Below, piece after piece: positions 36,102 to 45,469 of a DNA stretch of 49,146 nt. Each line of letters starts with the position of its first letter. Position 1 is the stretch's first letter. Source of the stretch: a bacterium (GTDB lineage: Bacteria > Calditrichota > Calditrichia > RBG-13-44-9 > J042); assembly GCA_015485355.1 (NCBI GenBank), contig WFTQ01000027.1, forward strand, positions 1 to 49,146, in the 5' to 3' direction. The notes under the pieces were generated by a model that was not told where the DNA came from, made no database searches, and saw nothing but the letters and a program-made list of their open reading frames with translations. Made by a program: the position numbers and the translations under genes.

Positions 36102-36959
36102 ATGAAACCATTGATTGTATCCATGTTGTCGGTAGTGCTGGCAGGAGCCATTATTTCAATCGCCGCAAAAGAACCCCCCGATCCTCAACAACCATTGGGC
36201 TGGAACAATCAGCTGATCAGTTCTTTGAATTTCAGTCAAACGAACTTCGATAATTGGACCAAAGGCGGGGAAACCAATGTCAGCTGGCTGCTGAACATCG
36301 AGGCTCAATTCGAATACAAGCACAAAAAATATGTATGGAACAATTCGGGGAAATTTTCCTACGGAAAAAACAAAGTGGGCAGGAATGCCTTCCGCAAATC
36401 GGTGGACGAAATAAAAATCAGTTCGGTGTTTAAATACCGATCGGGGATATTTATTGATCCCTACGCATCCTTTTCCTTCGAAACCCAGTTTGTCAAGGGA
36501 TATGACTATCAAACCGATCCGCCAAAGCCGGTTTCCAACTTCCTTGATCCAGGCTATTTATTTTTCAGCGCAGGTACCGGTATGCAACCGGTAAAAATGC
36601 TGAAAATACGAACCGGTTTTGCCCTAAAGACCACCATTACCGATCAATATCCCCTGTACGCCGATGATCCCAGAACAGAAAGCATCGAAACGATTCGGTA
36701 TGAACCGGGCGGTGAAGCCATTCTGGAACTCAATCGGAAAATCAGCGCCAATATTTTGCTCACCTCCAAAGCGGAAGTTTTTTCCAATATGCGAGCTTTT
36801 CGAGAAATCGATGTCCGCTGGGACACCACTTTTTCCTCGAAAATCTCCCGTTTCCTGACGGTGATTTACAACATCCAGTTGTTTTACGATTCGGATGTTT
36901 CTCCCAAGCGGCAAATTAAGCAGGTCCTGGCCGTTGGGTTTACCTACGAATTGCTCTAA
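36102..36959 (+). CDS. DUF3078-family outer-membrane-type protein
   Basis: 285 residues from the ATG at 36102, which has a near-perfect AAAGGAGG ribosome site; the frame extends to 36030. A Sec signal peptide (SMLSVVLAGAIISIAA) is followed by alternating beta-strand sequence rich in aromatic and charged residues. Typical DUF3078 features are GWNNQLISSLNFSQTNFDNWTKGG near the N-terminus and a C-terminal strand ending in FTYELL. The family is thought to form a small outer-membrane barrel of unknown role. It is monocistronic: ypdA ends 262 bases upstream and larB begins 385 bases downstream. Confidence 0.82.
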   Translation: MKPLIVSMLSVVLAGAIISIAAKEPPDPQQPLGWNNQLISSLNFSQTNFDNWTKGGETNVSWLLNIEAQFEYKHKKYVWNNSGKFSYGKNKVGRNAFRKSVDEIKISSVFKYRSGIFIDPYASFSFETQFVKGYDYQTDPPKPVSNFLDPGYLFFSAGTGMQPVKMLKIRTGFALKTTITDQYPLYADDPRTESIETIRYEPGGEAILELNRKISANILLTSKAEVFSNMRAFREIDVRWDTTFSSKISRFLTVIYNIQLFYDSDVSPKRQIKQVLAVGFTYELL

Positions 36960-37344
36960 TGGTTCGGGGTGGGCAAAATCGGTACCATGGGATGCCTTTC
37001 CAAACATTTCAAGCCGACAAGGCTTGCCTTACAAAGCAAGGATTAGAAGGGGCGCAGATGGAAACAGAACCGAGGAGGGCTCAACCAGGGTTTTCCCAAA
37101 CGCCGTCGAACAGAAAAGCGCTGTTTTCATCGTTCGTCGGACCGTCCCGTTGAAACCGGTGGTGGGGCGGATGGGGCTCCAATACAATTTCTGGAATTTG
37201 CCCGGGCGTTGTTCGTCCGACCGATGGGGACGCAGAGGCAGAAAAAATTTCCGATTTCATAAAATTATTGACAGCCGAATATTTAAATGCTAAAGTTTGA
37301 TATTCGATTTATGAAAATGGAATTGGAGTTTTAACAAGGCAACC
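36960..37344. other. 385-base intergenic region before larB
   Basis: No credible gene. A weak stem, AACAG/CTGTT followed by TTTTC (37109-37128), might terminate the DUF3078 transcript. The larB promoter lies at the right end (37268-37296). Confidence 0.45.
37268..37296 (+). promoter_or_regulatory. Sigma70-type promoter of larB-hsp20-lon
   Basis: A perfect TTGACA (37268-37273), a 17-base spacer and TAAAGT (37291-37296; four of six match TATAAT). Transcription would start near 37303, about 40 bases before the larB ATG. There is no CIRCE element or sigma32-like sequence despite the downstream stress genes. Confidence 0.6.
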
Positions 37345-38136
37345 ATGAATCCGCAGCAATTGAAAAAATTGTTGGAACAGTTTCGTCAAGGGCGGCTGGA
37401 ACTGGATGTGGTGGTGCAGAAACTTCGGCAGCAGGCCGTGGGGGTGCTCCCTTTTGCGACGGTGGATTTTCACCGGGAAGCCCGCCAGGGGTTTCCGGAA
37501 GTCATTTTCTGTCGAGGCAAATCGGTGGAAGAAGTGGTGGAAATCGCGCGGAATCTTTACCACCGCCACGGGCGGTTTCTGGCCACCCATGCCGATGAAG
37601 CCGTTTACCGGGCTTTATCGGAACACATTTCTGTTCTGGAATATAACCCCCGGGCGCGCTGTGTATACACCCCTCCGCCAAAGCCGCATCCCCTGGGCAG
37701 GGAACGGGCGGCCGTTTTAACCGCCGGTACGGCGGACGTTCCCGTAGCAGAAGAGGCTGTGGTGGTTTTATCACTGTTTGGTTACCCACCCCTCAAAATA
37801 TACGACGTGGGCGTGGCCGGGCTGCACCGGCTCGACTACCACTGGAAAAAAGTGCAAGCAGCCAGCGTTTTGATTGTGGTGGCGGGAATGGAGGGGGCTC
37901 TTCCCAGCATTGTGGGCGGACTGGTCGACAAACCGATCATTGCCGTGCCCACCTCCATCGGATACGGGACTCAGTTTCAGGGAATCAGCGCCCTTTTAGC
38001 CATGCTGAACAGTTGCGCCAACAATATTTCCGTGGTGAATATTGATAATGGCTTTGGGGCGGGGTACAGCGCCGCACTGATGATTCGACAAATGATTCGT
38101 CTGGTCCAACAAAACCAGGAGCAACCCCATGGATGA
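37345..38136 (+). CDS. larB: Nickel-pincer cofactor biosynthesis protein LarB
   Basis: 263 residues. An N-terminal helical domain (1-120) precedes a PurE-like C-terminal domain: VLTAGTADVPVAEEA, YDVGVAGLHR, VVAGMEGALPSIVGGL and PTSIGYG. LarB carboxylates nicotinic acid adenine dinucleotide at C5 and splits its phosphoanhydride, the first step to the nickel-pincer nucleotide of lactate racemase and relatives. larC, larE and larA are not in the window. The gene overlaps hsp20 by eight bases. A nickel hydrogenase maturation cluster lies about 3 kb downstream. Confidence 0.93.
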   Translation: MNPQQLKKLLEQFRQGRLELDVVVQKLRQQAVGVLPFATVDFHREARQGFPEVIFCRGKSVEEVVEIARNLYHRHGRFLATHADEAVYRALSEHISVLEYNPRARCVYTPPPKPHPLGRERAAVLTAGTADVPVAEEAVVVLSLFGYPPLKIYDVGVAGLHRLDYHWKKVQAASVLIVVAGMEGALPSIVGGLVDKPIIAVPTSIGYGTQFQGISALLAMLNSCANNISVVNIDNGFGAGYSAALMIRQMIRLVQQNQEQPHG

Positions 38137-38578
38137 CGCCCGCAGGAAGATTTATCGGGATTTTCTGAGCGGTCTTGACCCGAATGCTCCGGAAGGGGGA
38201 CGCAGCCGTTCTCCCATGTTTGTATTGGGGGACGAAACCTGGGCCCCACCAACCGATATTCTGGAAACCCAAACCGAATTGCTCGTCATCATGGAAATTG
38301 CCGGCATCCATCCGCAGGATATCAATATTCAGTATGCCGGGGGAGTCCTCACCATCGAAGGTTGCCGGCAAGAGCTGCCCATGATCCGGGAAGCCAAGAT
38401 CACTTACTTCCATAAAAAGGAAATTGATTACGGGCATTTTCGCGTTCGGGTGAAAATCACCTCCCGGATTATCAGCGAGGCCATCGAGGCCGGCTACGAT
38501 TCGGGATTTCTGACCATTCATTTGCCCAAAGATACCGGTAAGCGCCGATCCGGTCGTGTGAAAATTCCGGTCAAATAA
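38129..38578 (+). CDS. Small heat-shock protein (Hsp20/alpha-crystallin)
   Basis: 149 residues. The alpha-crystallin domain spans about residues 48-140 (DILETQTELLVIMEIAGIHPQ, GVLTIEG, GFLTIHLPK), with the C-terminal I-x-V type motif VKIPVK for oligomer assembly. It holds unfolded proteins in a folding-competent state. The usual A-x-x-x-G-V-L motif is modified here to GYDSGFLTI. The start overlaps larB by eight bases and lon begins 33 bases downstream, so it is the middle gene of a three-gene unit that pairs a holding chaperone with a protease. Confidence 0.9.
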   Translation: MDDARRKIYRDFLSGLDPNAPEGGRSRSPMFVLGDETWAPPTDILETQTELLVIMEIAGIHPQDINIQYAGGVLTIEGCRQELPMIREAKITYFHKKEIDYGHFRVRVKITSRIISEAIEAGYDSGFLTIHLPKDTGKRRSGRVKIPVK

Positions 38579-38611
38579 CGGGAAGGTTAAGCAGAGGAGA
38601 GCCCGCACACA

Positions 38612-41002
38612 ATGGCCAAGCGAAATCATCAGGAACAACTCTTTATTCTGCCGGTCACCGACGTGGTCATTTTTCCCCATGTGATTTTCCCCATCGTGAT
38701 TGATGATCCCCACTTCGTCGAAATGGTCAACGAGGCCTTAATCAGGCGCCAGTTGGTGGGAATGGTCACCCAAATTCCCGGTTCCGGGAAAGAAGGGAAA
38801 ACCTATTCCACAGGCACGGCCGCTTCGGTTCTAAAGCTCTTTCATATGCAGGACGGAACCACCCGCTTATTGGTGCAGGGGGTATACCGTTTTCGCATCA
38901 TCCGGGTGCTGGAACAACAGCCGATCATTCGGGCGACGGTTGAGCGCATCGAAACCGTCCCGGAGGATCCGATACGGGTGGAAGCCTTGCGACGTACCAT
39001 CCAGGAACTGTTTCTGAAAGTCATTCAAAAATCCCCGTTTTTACCCGATGAGCTGGCCAACGCGGTGAAGGAATCGCCCGATGCGGAACAATTGGTCGAT
39101 CTGATCGCCGCCAACCTCAACATCCGTATCGAAGAACGTCAGGCTTTGCTGGAAGAGAGCCGTCTGGATCGCCGCCTTGAACGGGTGATGGAATATCTGG
39201 ACCGGGAGTTGAAGGTATTGGAAATTACCGGCGAAATTCAGGAGCTGGTCAACGAGGAGATGAGCCGTACCCAGCGGGAATTTTTGTTGCGCGAACAATT
39301 GAAGGCCATCAAGCAGGAACTGGGCGAAGACGAGGAGGAAGAGGAAGACGAATGGGAAAAGGAGATTGAGGATCTGCGGAAACAGATCAAGAAGGCCAAA
39401 ATGCCTCGCGACGTGGAAGAGACCGCCCTGAAAGAGCTGGAACGCATGGCCGAGATGTCCCCTGCCGCCGCGGAATATACCATCTCCCGCACTTACATCG
39501 ACTGGCTGATCGCCCTGCCCTGGAGCAAGGAAACCCGTGATAATATGGATCTGGAAAACGCGAAAAAGATTCTGGATGAAGATCACTACGATCTGACGGA
39601 TGTGAAGAACCGCATTCTGGAGTTTTTAGCGGTACGGAAATTGAAAAAAGAAACCAAAGGCCCCATTCTCTGCTTTGCGGGTCCCCCGGGTGTGGGGAAG
39701 ACCAGCCTGGGTAAGTCCATAGCCCGAGCCATGGGGCGCAAATTCGTGCGCTTTTCGGTCGGCGGCATCCGGGACGAGGCCGAGATCCGGGGACATCGGC
39801 GAACCTATATCGGGGCGCTACCCGGGCGCATTATTCAAATGATCAAAGAAGCGGGAACCCGCAATCCCGTGTTCATGCTGGATGAAATCGACAAAATCGG
39901 TACCGATTTTCGGGGTGATCCCGCCTCCGCCTTGCTGGAAGCCCTGGACCCGGAACAGAATAAGGATTTTGTTGATCACTACCTGGACGTGAAATTTGAT
40001 CTTTCCAGAGTAATGTTTATCTGTACAGCCAACGTGCTCTACAATATCCCTCCGGCCCTGCTGGATCGGATGGAAGTCATCGAAATCCCCGGATACATCA
40101 CCGAAGAAAAGACCGAGATCGCCCGACATTATATCATTCCCCGCCAGATCGAAGAGCATGGGATTCGGAAACGCCACTTAAGATTTACCAAGAAGGCCAT
40201 CGAAAAGATTATCACCAATTATACGAACGAGGCCGGGGTACGTAATCTGGAACGGGAGATCGCCAACATCTGTCGCAAAATTGCCCGGCGGGTCGCCGAG
40301 GGTAATCGCACCCCGGTGAAAATCACCGAGGAAAATGTGTCGCAATATCTGGGACCTCCCAAAAATTTTCCCGAACTGGCGGGCATCAAGGACGAGATCG
40401 GTATTGCCACCGGCTTGGCCTGGACTCCCGTAGGCGGGGAAATTCTATTCATCGAATCGACCCTGATGAAAGGCGGGAAACATCTGGTTCTTACCGGGCA
40501 ACTGGGGGAGGTGATGCGGGAATCGGCACAAGCCGCCCTCAGTTATCTGCGTTCCAACGCGGATGTATACGGTATCGATCCGGACTTCTTCGCCAAATAC
40601 GATATCCATATCCACGTGCCTTCGGGGGCGGTTCCCAAAGACGGTCCCTCCGCCGGAGTCACCATTGCGACTTCTCTGCTGTCCTTGTTGCTGAAGCGTC
40701 CCGTTCGGCACGATGTGGCCATGACGGGAGAAATTTCCCTGCGGGGCCGGATACTGCCCGTGGGCGGCATCAAAGAAAAGGTGATTGCCGCCCGGCGCGC
40801 CGGTATTAAAACCGTTATCCTGCCTACCAAAAACGAAAAAGATCTGCTGGAAGTGCCGGAATACATCCGTAAAAAATTACACTTCATTTTTGTGGATAGG
40901 CTGGACGAAGTGTTCGCCCACGCCCTGCGCAACGGTTTTCCCAAACTCAAGCCCACACCGGTGGTGGCCCCGGCCCAAAAACCGCTGGCGGCGAAGAATT
41001 GA
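38612..41002 (+). CDS. lon: ATP-dependent protease Lon
   Basis: 796 residues, full length LonA. The N-terminal LAN domain (about 1-210) and a coiled coil with an acidic stretch (EDEEEEED) precede the AAA+ module, which has Walker A GPPGVGKTS and Walker B FMLDEIDKIG. The protease domain has the catalytic dyad Ser680 (DGPSAG) and Lys723 (GGIKEK). It degrades damaged and regulatory proteins in the cytoplasm. The ATG at 38612 has AGAGGAG about ten bases upstream. It ends the larB-hsp20-lon unit and faces hypE. Confidence 0.97.
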   Translation: MAKRNHQEQLFILPVTDVVIFPHVIFPIVIDDPHFVEMVNEALIRRQLVGMVTQIPGSGKEGKTYSTGTAASVLKLFHMQDGTTRLLVQGVYRFRIIRVLEQQPIIRATVERIETVPEDPIRVEALRRTIQELFLKVIQKSPFLPDELANAVKESPDAEQLVDLIAANLNIRIEERQALLEESRLDRRLERVMEYLDRELKVLEITGEIQELVNEEMSRTQREFLLREQLKAIKQELGEDEEEEEDEWEKEIEDLRKQIKKAKMPRDVEETALKELERMAEMSPAAAEYTISRTYIDWLIALPWSKETRDNMDLENAKKILDEDHYDLTDVKNRILEFLAVRKLKKETKGPILCFAGPPGVGKTSLGKSIARAMGRKFVRFSVGGIRDEAEIRGHRRTYIGALPGRIIQMIKEAGTRNPVFMLDEIDKIGTDFRGDPASALLEALDPEQNKDFVDHYLDVKFDLSRVMFICTANVLYNIPPALLDRMEVIEIPGYITEEKTEIARHYIIPRQIEEHGIRKRHLRFTKKAIEKIITNYTNEAGVRNLEREIANICRKIARRVAEGNRTPVKITEENVSQYLGPPKNFPELAGIKDEIGIATGLAWTPVGGEILFIESTLMKGGKHLVLTGQLGEVMRESAQAALSYLRSNADVYGIDPDFFAKYDIHIHVPSGAVPKDGPSAGVTIATSLLSLLLKRPVRHDVAMTGEISLRGRILPVGGIKEKVIAARRAGIKTVILPTKNEKDLLEVPEYIRKKLHFIFVDRLDEVFAHALRNGFPKLKPTPVVAPAQKPLAAKN

Positions 41003-41204
41003 GTCTTCCGTGACCCGGAACAGCGGCAACCCCCTGTTTTGAAGCAATGGGCGCCCCGGCGGGCCCAAAACCAACCGAATGGTTCGGAAGTTTGGAGGAG
41101 CGCCGGTCCCGACCACCGGACTGATCCGGCAGCCGCCCCCCGGCCCTGCCCTCACCGGGGAAGACCCGGTGGTCACCGGCATGCTTACCCGGGCACGCGA
41201 TCAT

Positions 41205-42275
41205 TCAGCAAATTCGGGGGAGTTGTTCACCGCTGATCATGTCCAGAATGCGTCGGGTACCGATCTGGCTCTTCAATACCACGACCGGTTGACCGCCCTC
41301 GACCACCCGACCGATCACCGCCGCATGCCGGGATACATCCTGCCGGTGTAGAATTTCTACCGCTCTATCGGCATCTTTATCCGCCACGAAGGCCAAGAAG
41401 CGACCCTCGTTGGCAATATAAAGGGGATCCAATCCCAGAATTTCGCAGGCCGCCCGCACATCATCCCGCACGGGTACCGCCCGCTCATCGATTTCCATTT
41501 TCACACCGGCGGCTTCGGCCAATTCGTTGGCAGCACTGGCCAGCCCCCCGCGGGTCAAATCGCGAAGGCAATGGACGCGGATCCCGGCCTCCAGAAGCGC
41601 CTGGACGGCATCCACCACCGGGGCACTATCACTTTCAATCACGCTCTGAAATTCCAGCCCCTCCCGCACGGCCATAATGGCAATTCCATGACGTCCCAGA
41701 TCACCGCTGACCAGAATCGCATCCCCTGCTGAGATGTTCTCCGGGAGGATGGAAACACCTTCGGGTACCACCCCGACACCGGATGTGTTGATAAAGATTC
41801 CATCGCCCTTGCCCTTATCCACAACTTTGGTGTCCCCGGTCACAATCTGAACGCCGCTCCGTTCGGCAGCGTGTTTGATCGACTGTACGATTCGCCAGAG
41901 GGTCTCCATGGGCAGTCCTTCTTCCAGAATCAACCCGATGCTCAGGTATCGGGGACGGGCGCCACACATGGCCAGATCGTTTACTGTACCATGAACGGCT
42001 AAGGAACCGATATCGCCCCCGGGAAAAAAGATGGGCTGAATGACATACGAATCGGTTGTAAAGGCCAGTCTACCCTCGGTTACCGGAAAGACGGCGCCAT
42101 CGTGTCCTCCATCCAGTAAAGGATTGGAAAAAGCCGGAGCAAACATTTTTTGAATGAGTTGATGCATTAACTTTCCGCCCCCTCCATGGGCCAACAAGAC
42201 CTGCGGGTATTCCTGAATGGGTAGCGGGCACACCGCTCCGCCACGGAAATCGATCTCGTATTTTTTCCTTCTCAT
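41205..42275 (-). CDS. hypE: [NiFe]-hydrogenase maturation protein HypE (carbamoyl dehydratase)
   Basis: 356 residues. An AIR-synthase-like protein: [14 protein letters not shown], the [10 protein letters not shown] stretch, [10 protein letters not shown] nucleotide site and the [15 protein letters not shown] region. The C-terminus ends in PRIC, whose final Cys carries the thiocarboxamide that HypE dehydrates to thiocyanate, the source of the cyanide ligands of the [NiFe] site. HypF, which loads the carbamoyl group, is not in the window. It is the last gene of hypABCDE, 77 bases after hypD, with CAGGAGGG before the ATG. Confidence 0.96.
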   Translation of the reverse strand: MRRKKYEIDFRGGAVCPLPIQEYPQVLLAHGGGGKLMHQLIQKMFAPAFSNPLLDGGHDGAVFPVTEGRLAFTTDSYVIQPIFFPGGDIGSLAVHGTVNDLAMCGARPRYLSIGLILEEGLPMETLWRIVQSIKHAAERSGVQIVTGDTKVVDKGKGDGIFINTSGVGVVPEGVSILPENISAGDAILVSGDLGRHGIAIMAVREGLEFQSVIESDSAPVVDAVQALLEAGIRVHCLRDLTRGGLASAANELAEAAGVKMEIDERAVPVRDDVRAACEILGLDPLYIANEGRFLAFVADKDADRAVEILHRQDVSRHAAVIGRVVEGGQPVVVLKSQIGTRRILDMISGEQLPRIC

Positions 42276-42352
42276 TCGCCTGTTTACCCTCCTGAAAATG
42301 ATGACTCGCTGACGGGTTCATCCAAGGTCCAAGGCCGATCGCCGGGCGAGTG

Positions 42353-43438
42353 TCAGGCCCGGCGATACCGATAGTAGGCGGCACACGCGCCTTCGGAAGA
42401 AACCATGGGCGCTCCACGGGGCTGTTCCGGGGTACAATCGCCGGCGAACAGAGGACATTCGTTGGGCTTCTTCACTCCCTGAAGCACCAGACCGGCGATG
42501 CATTCGCTGGACTCATCGGCGGTGTAGTCGGCGATCTGGAAACGCTTTTCGGCATCGAAGGCTTCGTAGCGGGGTTGAAAACCCAGACCGCTGGCAGGGA
42601 TTTCCCCCACCCCCCGCCACTTTCGGGGCACCACACGAAACACTTCCTGGATCAGCTGCTGTGCGGGAATATTTCCGGATTTCCGAACGGTTCGAGTATA
42701 TTGATTTTCCACTTCGGCCCGTCCCTCTTCCAGCTGTTTAATGCACATGTACAGCCCCTGTAGAATGTCCAGGGGTTCAAAGCCCGTCACCACAATGGGT
42801 ACGCGATATTTTTCGGCCAGGGGGCCGTATTCGTGATACCCCATGACCGCACACACGTGCCCCGCCGCCAGAAAACCCTGCACCTTATTGTTGGGTGACG
42901 ACAGAATCGCTTCGATGGCCGGGGGCACCAGTACGTGAGAGACCAGAAGCGAGAAGTTTGTCATTCCTTTCTGGGCGGCCTGATAGACGGCCATGGCCGT
43001 GGTGGGTGCGGTGGTTTCGAATCCTACAGCAAAAAAGACCACTTCTCTGTCGGGATTCTTTTCGGCGATCTTCAGGGCATCCAGCGGGGAATAGACCATC
43101 CGCACATCCCCGCCCTGGGCTTTTACGGTAAACAGGTCTTTCTCCGTTCCCGGCACCCGCAGCATGTCCCCGAAGGAACAGAATATGACCTCTGGACGGG
43201 AAGCAATAGAAATGGCCTTATCGATCAGTTCTAAAGGGGTTACACAGACCGGACATCCGGGGCCATGAACCAAGGTGATATCCTGTGGCAGCAGATGATC
43301 AATGCCGAACTTGACAATGGCATGGGTTTGTCCCCCACAAATTTCCATAATGGTCCAGGGGCGGGTGGTTATCTGATGAATGGCGGCAGACCATTTCCGG
43401 GCCGCCTGAGCATCCCGATATTCTTCCATAAACTTCAT
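42353..43438 (-). CDS. hypD: [NiFe]-hydrogenase maturation scaffold HypD
   Basis: 361 residues. An iron-sulfur protein on which Fe(CN)2CO is assembled with HypC. The conserved CGGQTHAI (Cys34) and GPGCPVC (Cys62, Cys65) motifs are present, and the remaining cluster cysteines lie in the C-terminal third (GHVCAVMG, the SECIAGLV and FAGDCTPE regions). The ATG overlaps the hypC stop by four bases, matching the physical HypC-HypD complex. Length and motifs are normal. Confidence 0.96.
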   Translation of the reverse strand: MKFMEEYRDAQAARKWSAAIHQITTRPWTIMEICGGQTHAIVKFGIDHLLPQDITLVHGPGCPVCVTPLELIDKAISIASRPEVIFCSFGDMLRVPGTEKDLFTVKAQGGDVRMVYSPLDALKIAEKNPDREVVFFAVGFETTAPTTAMAVYQAAQKGMTNFSLLVSHVLVPPAIEAILSSPNNKVQGFLAAGHVCAVMGYHEYGPLAEKYRVPIVVTGFEPLDILQGLYMCIKQLEEGRAEVENQYTRTVRKSGNIPAQQLIQEVFRVVPRKWRGVGEIPASGLGFQPRYEAFDAEKRFQIADYTADESSECIAGLVLQGVKKPNECPLFAGDCTPEQPRGAPMVSSEGACAAYYRYRRA

Positions 43439-43689
43439 TCTTCACCCTCCTCTAATTCGTCCAGGGCGGAAATTTGTTTTAAGTACTCAAACACCTGCCT
43501 GGCTTCCTGCTCATCCACCACACTAATGGCAAATCCCACATGCACCATCACATAATCCCCCACTTTGGCCTCCGGTACATACGCCAGATTGACTTCCTTT
43601 ACAATTCCACCGAAGTTGACCTTTCCGGTGCGGAACACGGGATCATCTCCCATAATGCTTTCAATTTTTCCGGGTACGGCCAGGCACAC
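43435..43689 (-). CDS. hypC: [NiFe]-hydrogenase maturation chaperone HypC
   Basis: 84 residues from a GTG at 43689, giving MCLAVPGK with the essential Cys2. The frame could begin at a TTG two codons earlier, but the GTG has the better spacing from the AAAGGAGGG ribosome site and places Cys at position 2 as the family requires. HypC shuttles the Fe(CN)2CO unit from HypD to the large subunit. The C-terminal tail is acidic (ELEEGEE). It overlaps hypD by four bases. Confidence 0.95.
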   Translation of the reverse strand: MCLAVPGKIESIMGDDPVFRTGKVNFGGIVKEVNLAYVPEAKVGDYVMVHVGFAISVVDEQEARQVFEYLKQISALDELEEGEE

Positions 43690-43718
43690 GGGCAACCCTC
43701 CTTTGTTTTGGATTCCTA

Positions 43719-44420
43719 TTATTGCTGTTTTTCAATTCCCGGCTTTCTGGTGCTCCCGCTATCCGGGGGGTTTTGCCGGATCAGATTTTCCAGCCAGTCG
43801 ATCCAGGCATCCAGTCCCTCTCCGGTTCGGGCGGATAGTTCAAAAAATTGTAGATCGGGCTGGATGCCCCGGGCATACTCTCGCGCCCGGGAAAGATTGA
43901 AATCCACATAAGGAAGCAAATCGATTTTATTGATGACACACACCTGGGCGACTCGAAACATGGGCGGATATTTCAGCGGTTTGTCCTCCCCCTCCGTGGT
44001 GCTGATGATGACGACTTTCCAGGCTTCCCCCAGATCATAATTGGCCGGACAGACCAGGTTCCCGACGTTTTCAATAAACAACAGGTCCAATTCTTCCAGG
44101 TTAAAATTGGCCACCGCATCCTGAACCAGATCGGCCTCCAGGTGGCATCCACCCCGGGTAATGACCTGAACGACGGGAACGTTGTAGCGGGCGATTCTGC
44201 GAGCATCGTTATCGGTTTGCACGTCGCCCTCCACCACGGCCAATCGATACCGTCCCGCCAATTTTTCCAGGGTGCGTTCCAGCAAGGTGGTTTTTCCGGC
44301 TCCCGGGGAGCTTAACAGATTCAAAACCGTCAGGTTCGCCGCAGCAAATCGTGCTCGATTCTCGGCGGCAATGTCATCATTCTTTTTTAAAACCTTACGC
44401 TCCACCGTTAAGACTTTCAT
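43719..44420 (-). CDS. hypB: [NiFe]-hydrogenase nickel-insertion GTPase HypB
   Basis: 233 residues from the ATG at 44420, which overlaps the hypA stop; the frame extends 42 codons further but that part lies inside hypA. The P-loop is SSPGAGKTT, the metal-binding Cys and His of the G domain are in RGGCHLEADL, and NKIDLL is the guanine site. The N-terminal CxxCGC nickel motif and any His-rich stretch are missing, as in short HypB types. It works with HypA to insert nickel into the large subunit. Confidence 0.95.
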   Translation of the reverse strand: MKVLTVERKVLKKNDDIAAENRARFAAANLTVLNLLSSPGAGKTTLLERTLEKLAGRYRLAVVEGDVQTDNDARRIARYNVPVVQVITRGGCHLEADLVQDAVANFNLEELDLLFIENVGNLVCPANYDLGEAWKVVIISTTEGEDKPLKYPPMFRVAQVCVINKIDLLPYVDFNLSRAREYARGIQPDLQFFELSARTGEGLDAWIDWLENLIRQNPPDSGSTRKPGIEKQQ

Positions 44421-44761
44421 TCTTCCACCTCCAGTTGACTGACCTGCAACTCCTGCCCCTGAAGCAATTTCACCCGACCGCCACGGCAATGGGGGCAAAC
44501 CAAAAACGGTACCTCGGGAGAAAAATCGCGCCCGCACTCCAGGCATTGGGCACGAACGGGCACCGGTTCAATCACCAACTCGGAATTCCCCAGCTCTGTG
44601 CCTTCGGTGATGGCACGGTAGCAAAATTGTAAGGATTCCGGCACCACCGCCACCAGTTCCCCAACCTTTACCACCACCTTCAGCACTTTTCGAGCGTTCT
44701 GCTCCTGTAAAACTTCTTCGACAATCTGAACGATACTCTGTGCCACAGACATTTCGTGCAT
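44417..44761 (-). CDS. hypA: [NiFe]-hydrogenase nickel metallochaperone HypA
   Basis: 114 residues from the ATG at 44761, giving the family start MHEMS with nickel-binding His2. The zinc site is two CxxC pairs (CLEC, CPHC). HypA delivers nickel with HypB. The open frame continues 59 codons upstream but the residues there are not family-like. It is the first gene of hypABCDE and is divergent from the maturation protease across 179 bases. A sigma54-like element occurs upstream. Confidence 0.95.
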   Translation of the reverse strand: MHEMSVAQSIVQIVEEVLQEQNARKVLKVVVKVGELVAVVPESLQFCYRAITEGTELGNSELVIEPVPVRAQCLECGRDFSPEVPFLVCPHCRGGRVKLLQGQELQVSQLEVEE

Positions 44762-44854
44762 ATGGACACCGTTTTTACCACTGTGTGCGTACATTTTAAT
44801 CAATCCGAACGTAAAAAAAAAGAGGCTTTTGTCCACAAACATCGTTTTTTGCGG

Positions 44855-44869
44855 GCCCAATGCTTGCCA
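44855..44869 (-). promoter_or_regulatory. Possible sigma54 (-24/-12) element before hypA
   Basis: On the minus strand TGGCAAGCATTGGGC keeps GG and GC 12 bases apart and matches most of the TGGCACG-N4-TTGC consensus, except that the -12 part reads GGGC. hyp genes are under sigma54 control in some bacteria. No sigma54 activator is in the window, so this is a weak candidate. Confidence 0.25.
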
Positions 44870-44887
44870 TCTCCCGGGGAACACCGC

Positions 44888-44916
44888 TTGAATTCCGGCA
44901 GGGATCGTTGTATTTT
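44888..44916 (+). promoter_or_regulatory. Candidate promoter of the hydrogenase maturation protease
   Basis: TTGAAT (44888-44893), a 17-base spacer and TATTTT (44911-44916). Transcription would start about 18 bases before the ATG at 44941, with AGAGGGA as ribosome site. Confidence 0.4.
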
Positions 44917-44940
44917 CCCTGGCAAAAAGAGGGACCACAC

Positions 44941-45417
44941 ATGGCTTCCGGAAAAACCCTGGTTCTGGGCATTGGAAACATTTTGATGGGTGACGAAGGT
45001 ATAGGGGTACATGCTGTCAATTATCTGGAAAAGCATTTTTCCCGTCCCGGGGTCGATTACCTGGACGGTGGCACGGGTGGGTTTCATTTGATGGAATATT
45101 TTCACCAATATCACCACGTGATTATTCTGGATGCGGTGCTGGACGGGCAACCCCCGGGGACGATTCACGTGTTGCGCCCCCGCTTTTCTCGGGATTATCC
45201 CCCCACCCTTACGGCGCACGACATCGGGCTGAAAGACATGCTGGATGCCATCCATTTGCTCCAGCAACAACCGCGCATTACGTTGGTCGCCGTCTCCATC
45301 GGTAAGGTTCCTTCCCTTTCCACCGAGTTAACGGCGGAATTGCAACGGGTTTTACCGGACATCGCCCGGACCGTGTGTCGGATACTGGACGAAGCCGATG
45401 GTTCATCCTCCGGGTGA
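44941..45417 (+). CDS. hyaD: Hydrogenase maturation endopeptidase (HyaD/HybD family)
   Basis: 158 residues from the ATG at 44941; an upstream ATG at 44860 gives an extension unlike the family. The nickel-sensing residues lie in GDEGIG (Glu), LDAV (Asp) and TAHDIG (His). The enzyme checks that nickel is in place and then cuts the C-terminal tail of the large subunit, here 15 residues after His558 of HyaB. It is transcribed alone, on the strand opposite to the rest of the hydrogenase genes, between hypA and hyaC. Confidence 0.93.
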   Translation: MASGKTLVLGIGNILMGDEGIGVHAVNYLEKHFSRPGVDYLDGGTGGFHLMEYFHQYHHVIILDAVLDGQPPGTIHVLRPRFSRDYPPTLTAHDIGLKDMLDAIHLLQQQPRITLVAVSIGKVPSLSTELTAELQRVLPDIARTVCRILDEADGSSSG

Positions 45418-45420
45418 ACA

Positions 45421-45449
45421 AAAAAGCCCCGCCGAAAGACGGGGCTTTT
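45421..45449. terminator. Bidirectional intrinsic terminator between hyaD and hyaC
   Basis: AGCCCCG and CGGGGCT form a strong stem around CCGAAAGA, with five A residues before and four T residues after. It can end both the plus-strand hyaD and the minus-strand hyaABC transcripts. Confidence 0.88.
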
Positions 45450-45469
45450 CTGGAGTGTACAGACGGCCG

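Noticed and set aside
41111-41174. GACCACCGG / CCGGTGGTC inverted repeat between lon and hypE
   Set aside because: The arms are 46 bases apart in a very GC-rich stretch with no T run; too weak to call a terminator or a regulatory site.
44420-44546. Longer HypB with 42 extra residues
   Set aside because: The extension lies within hypA in another frame, is not like any HypB N-terminus, and the ATG at 44420 has a strong ribosome site.
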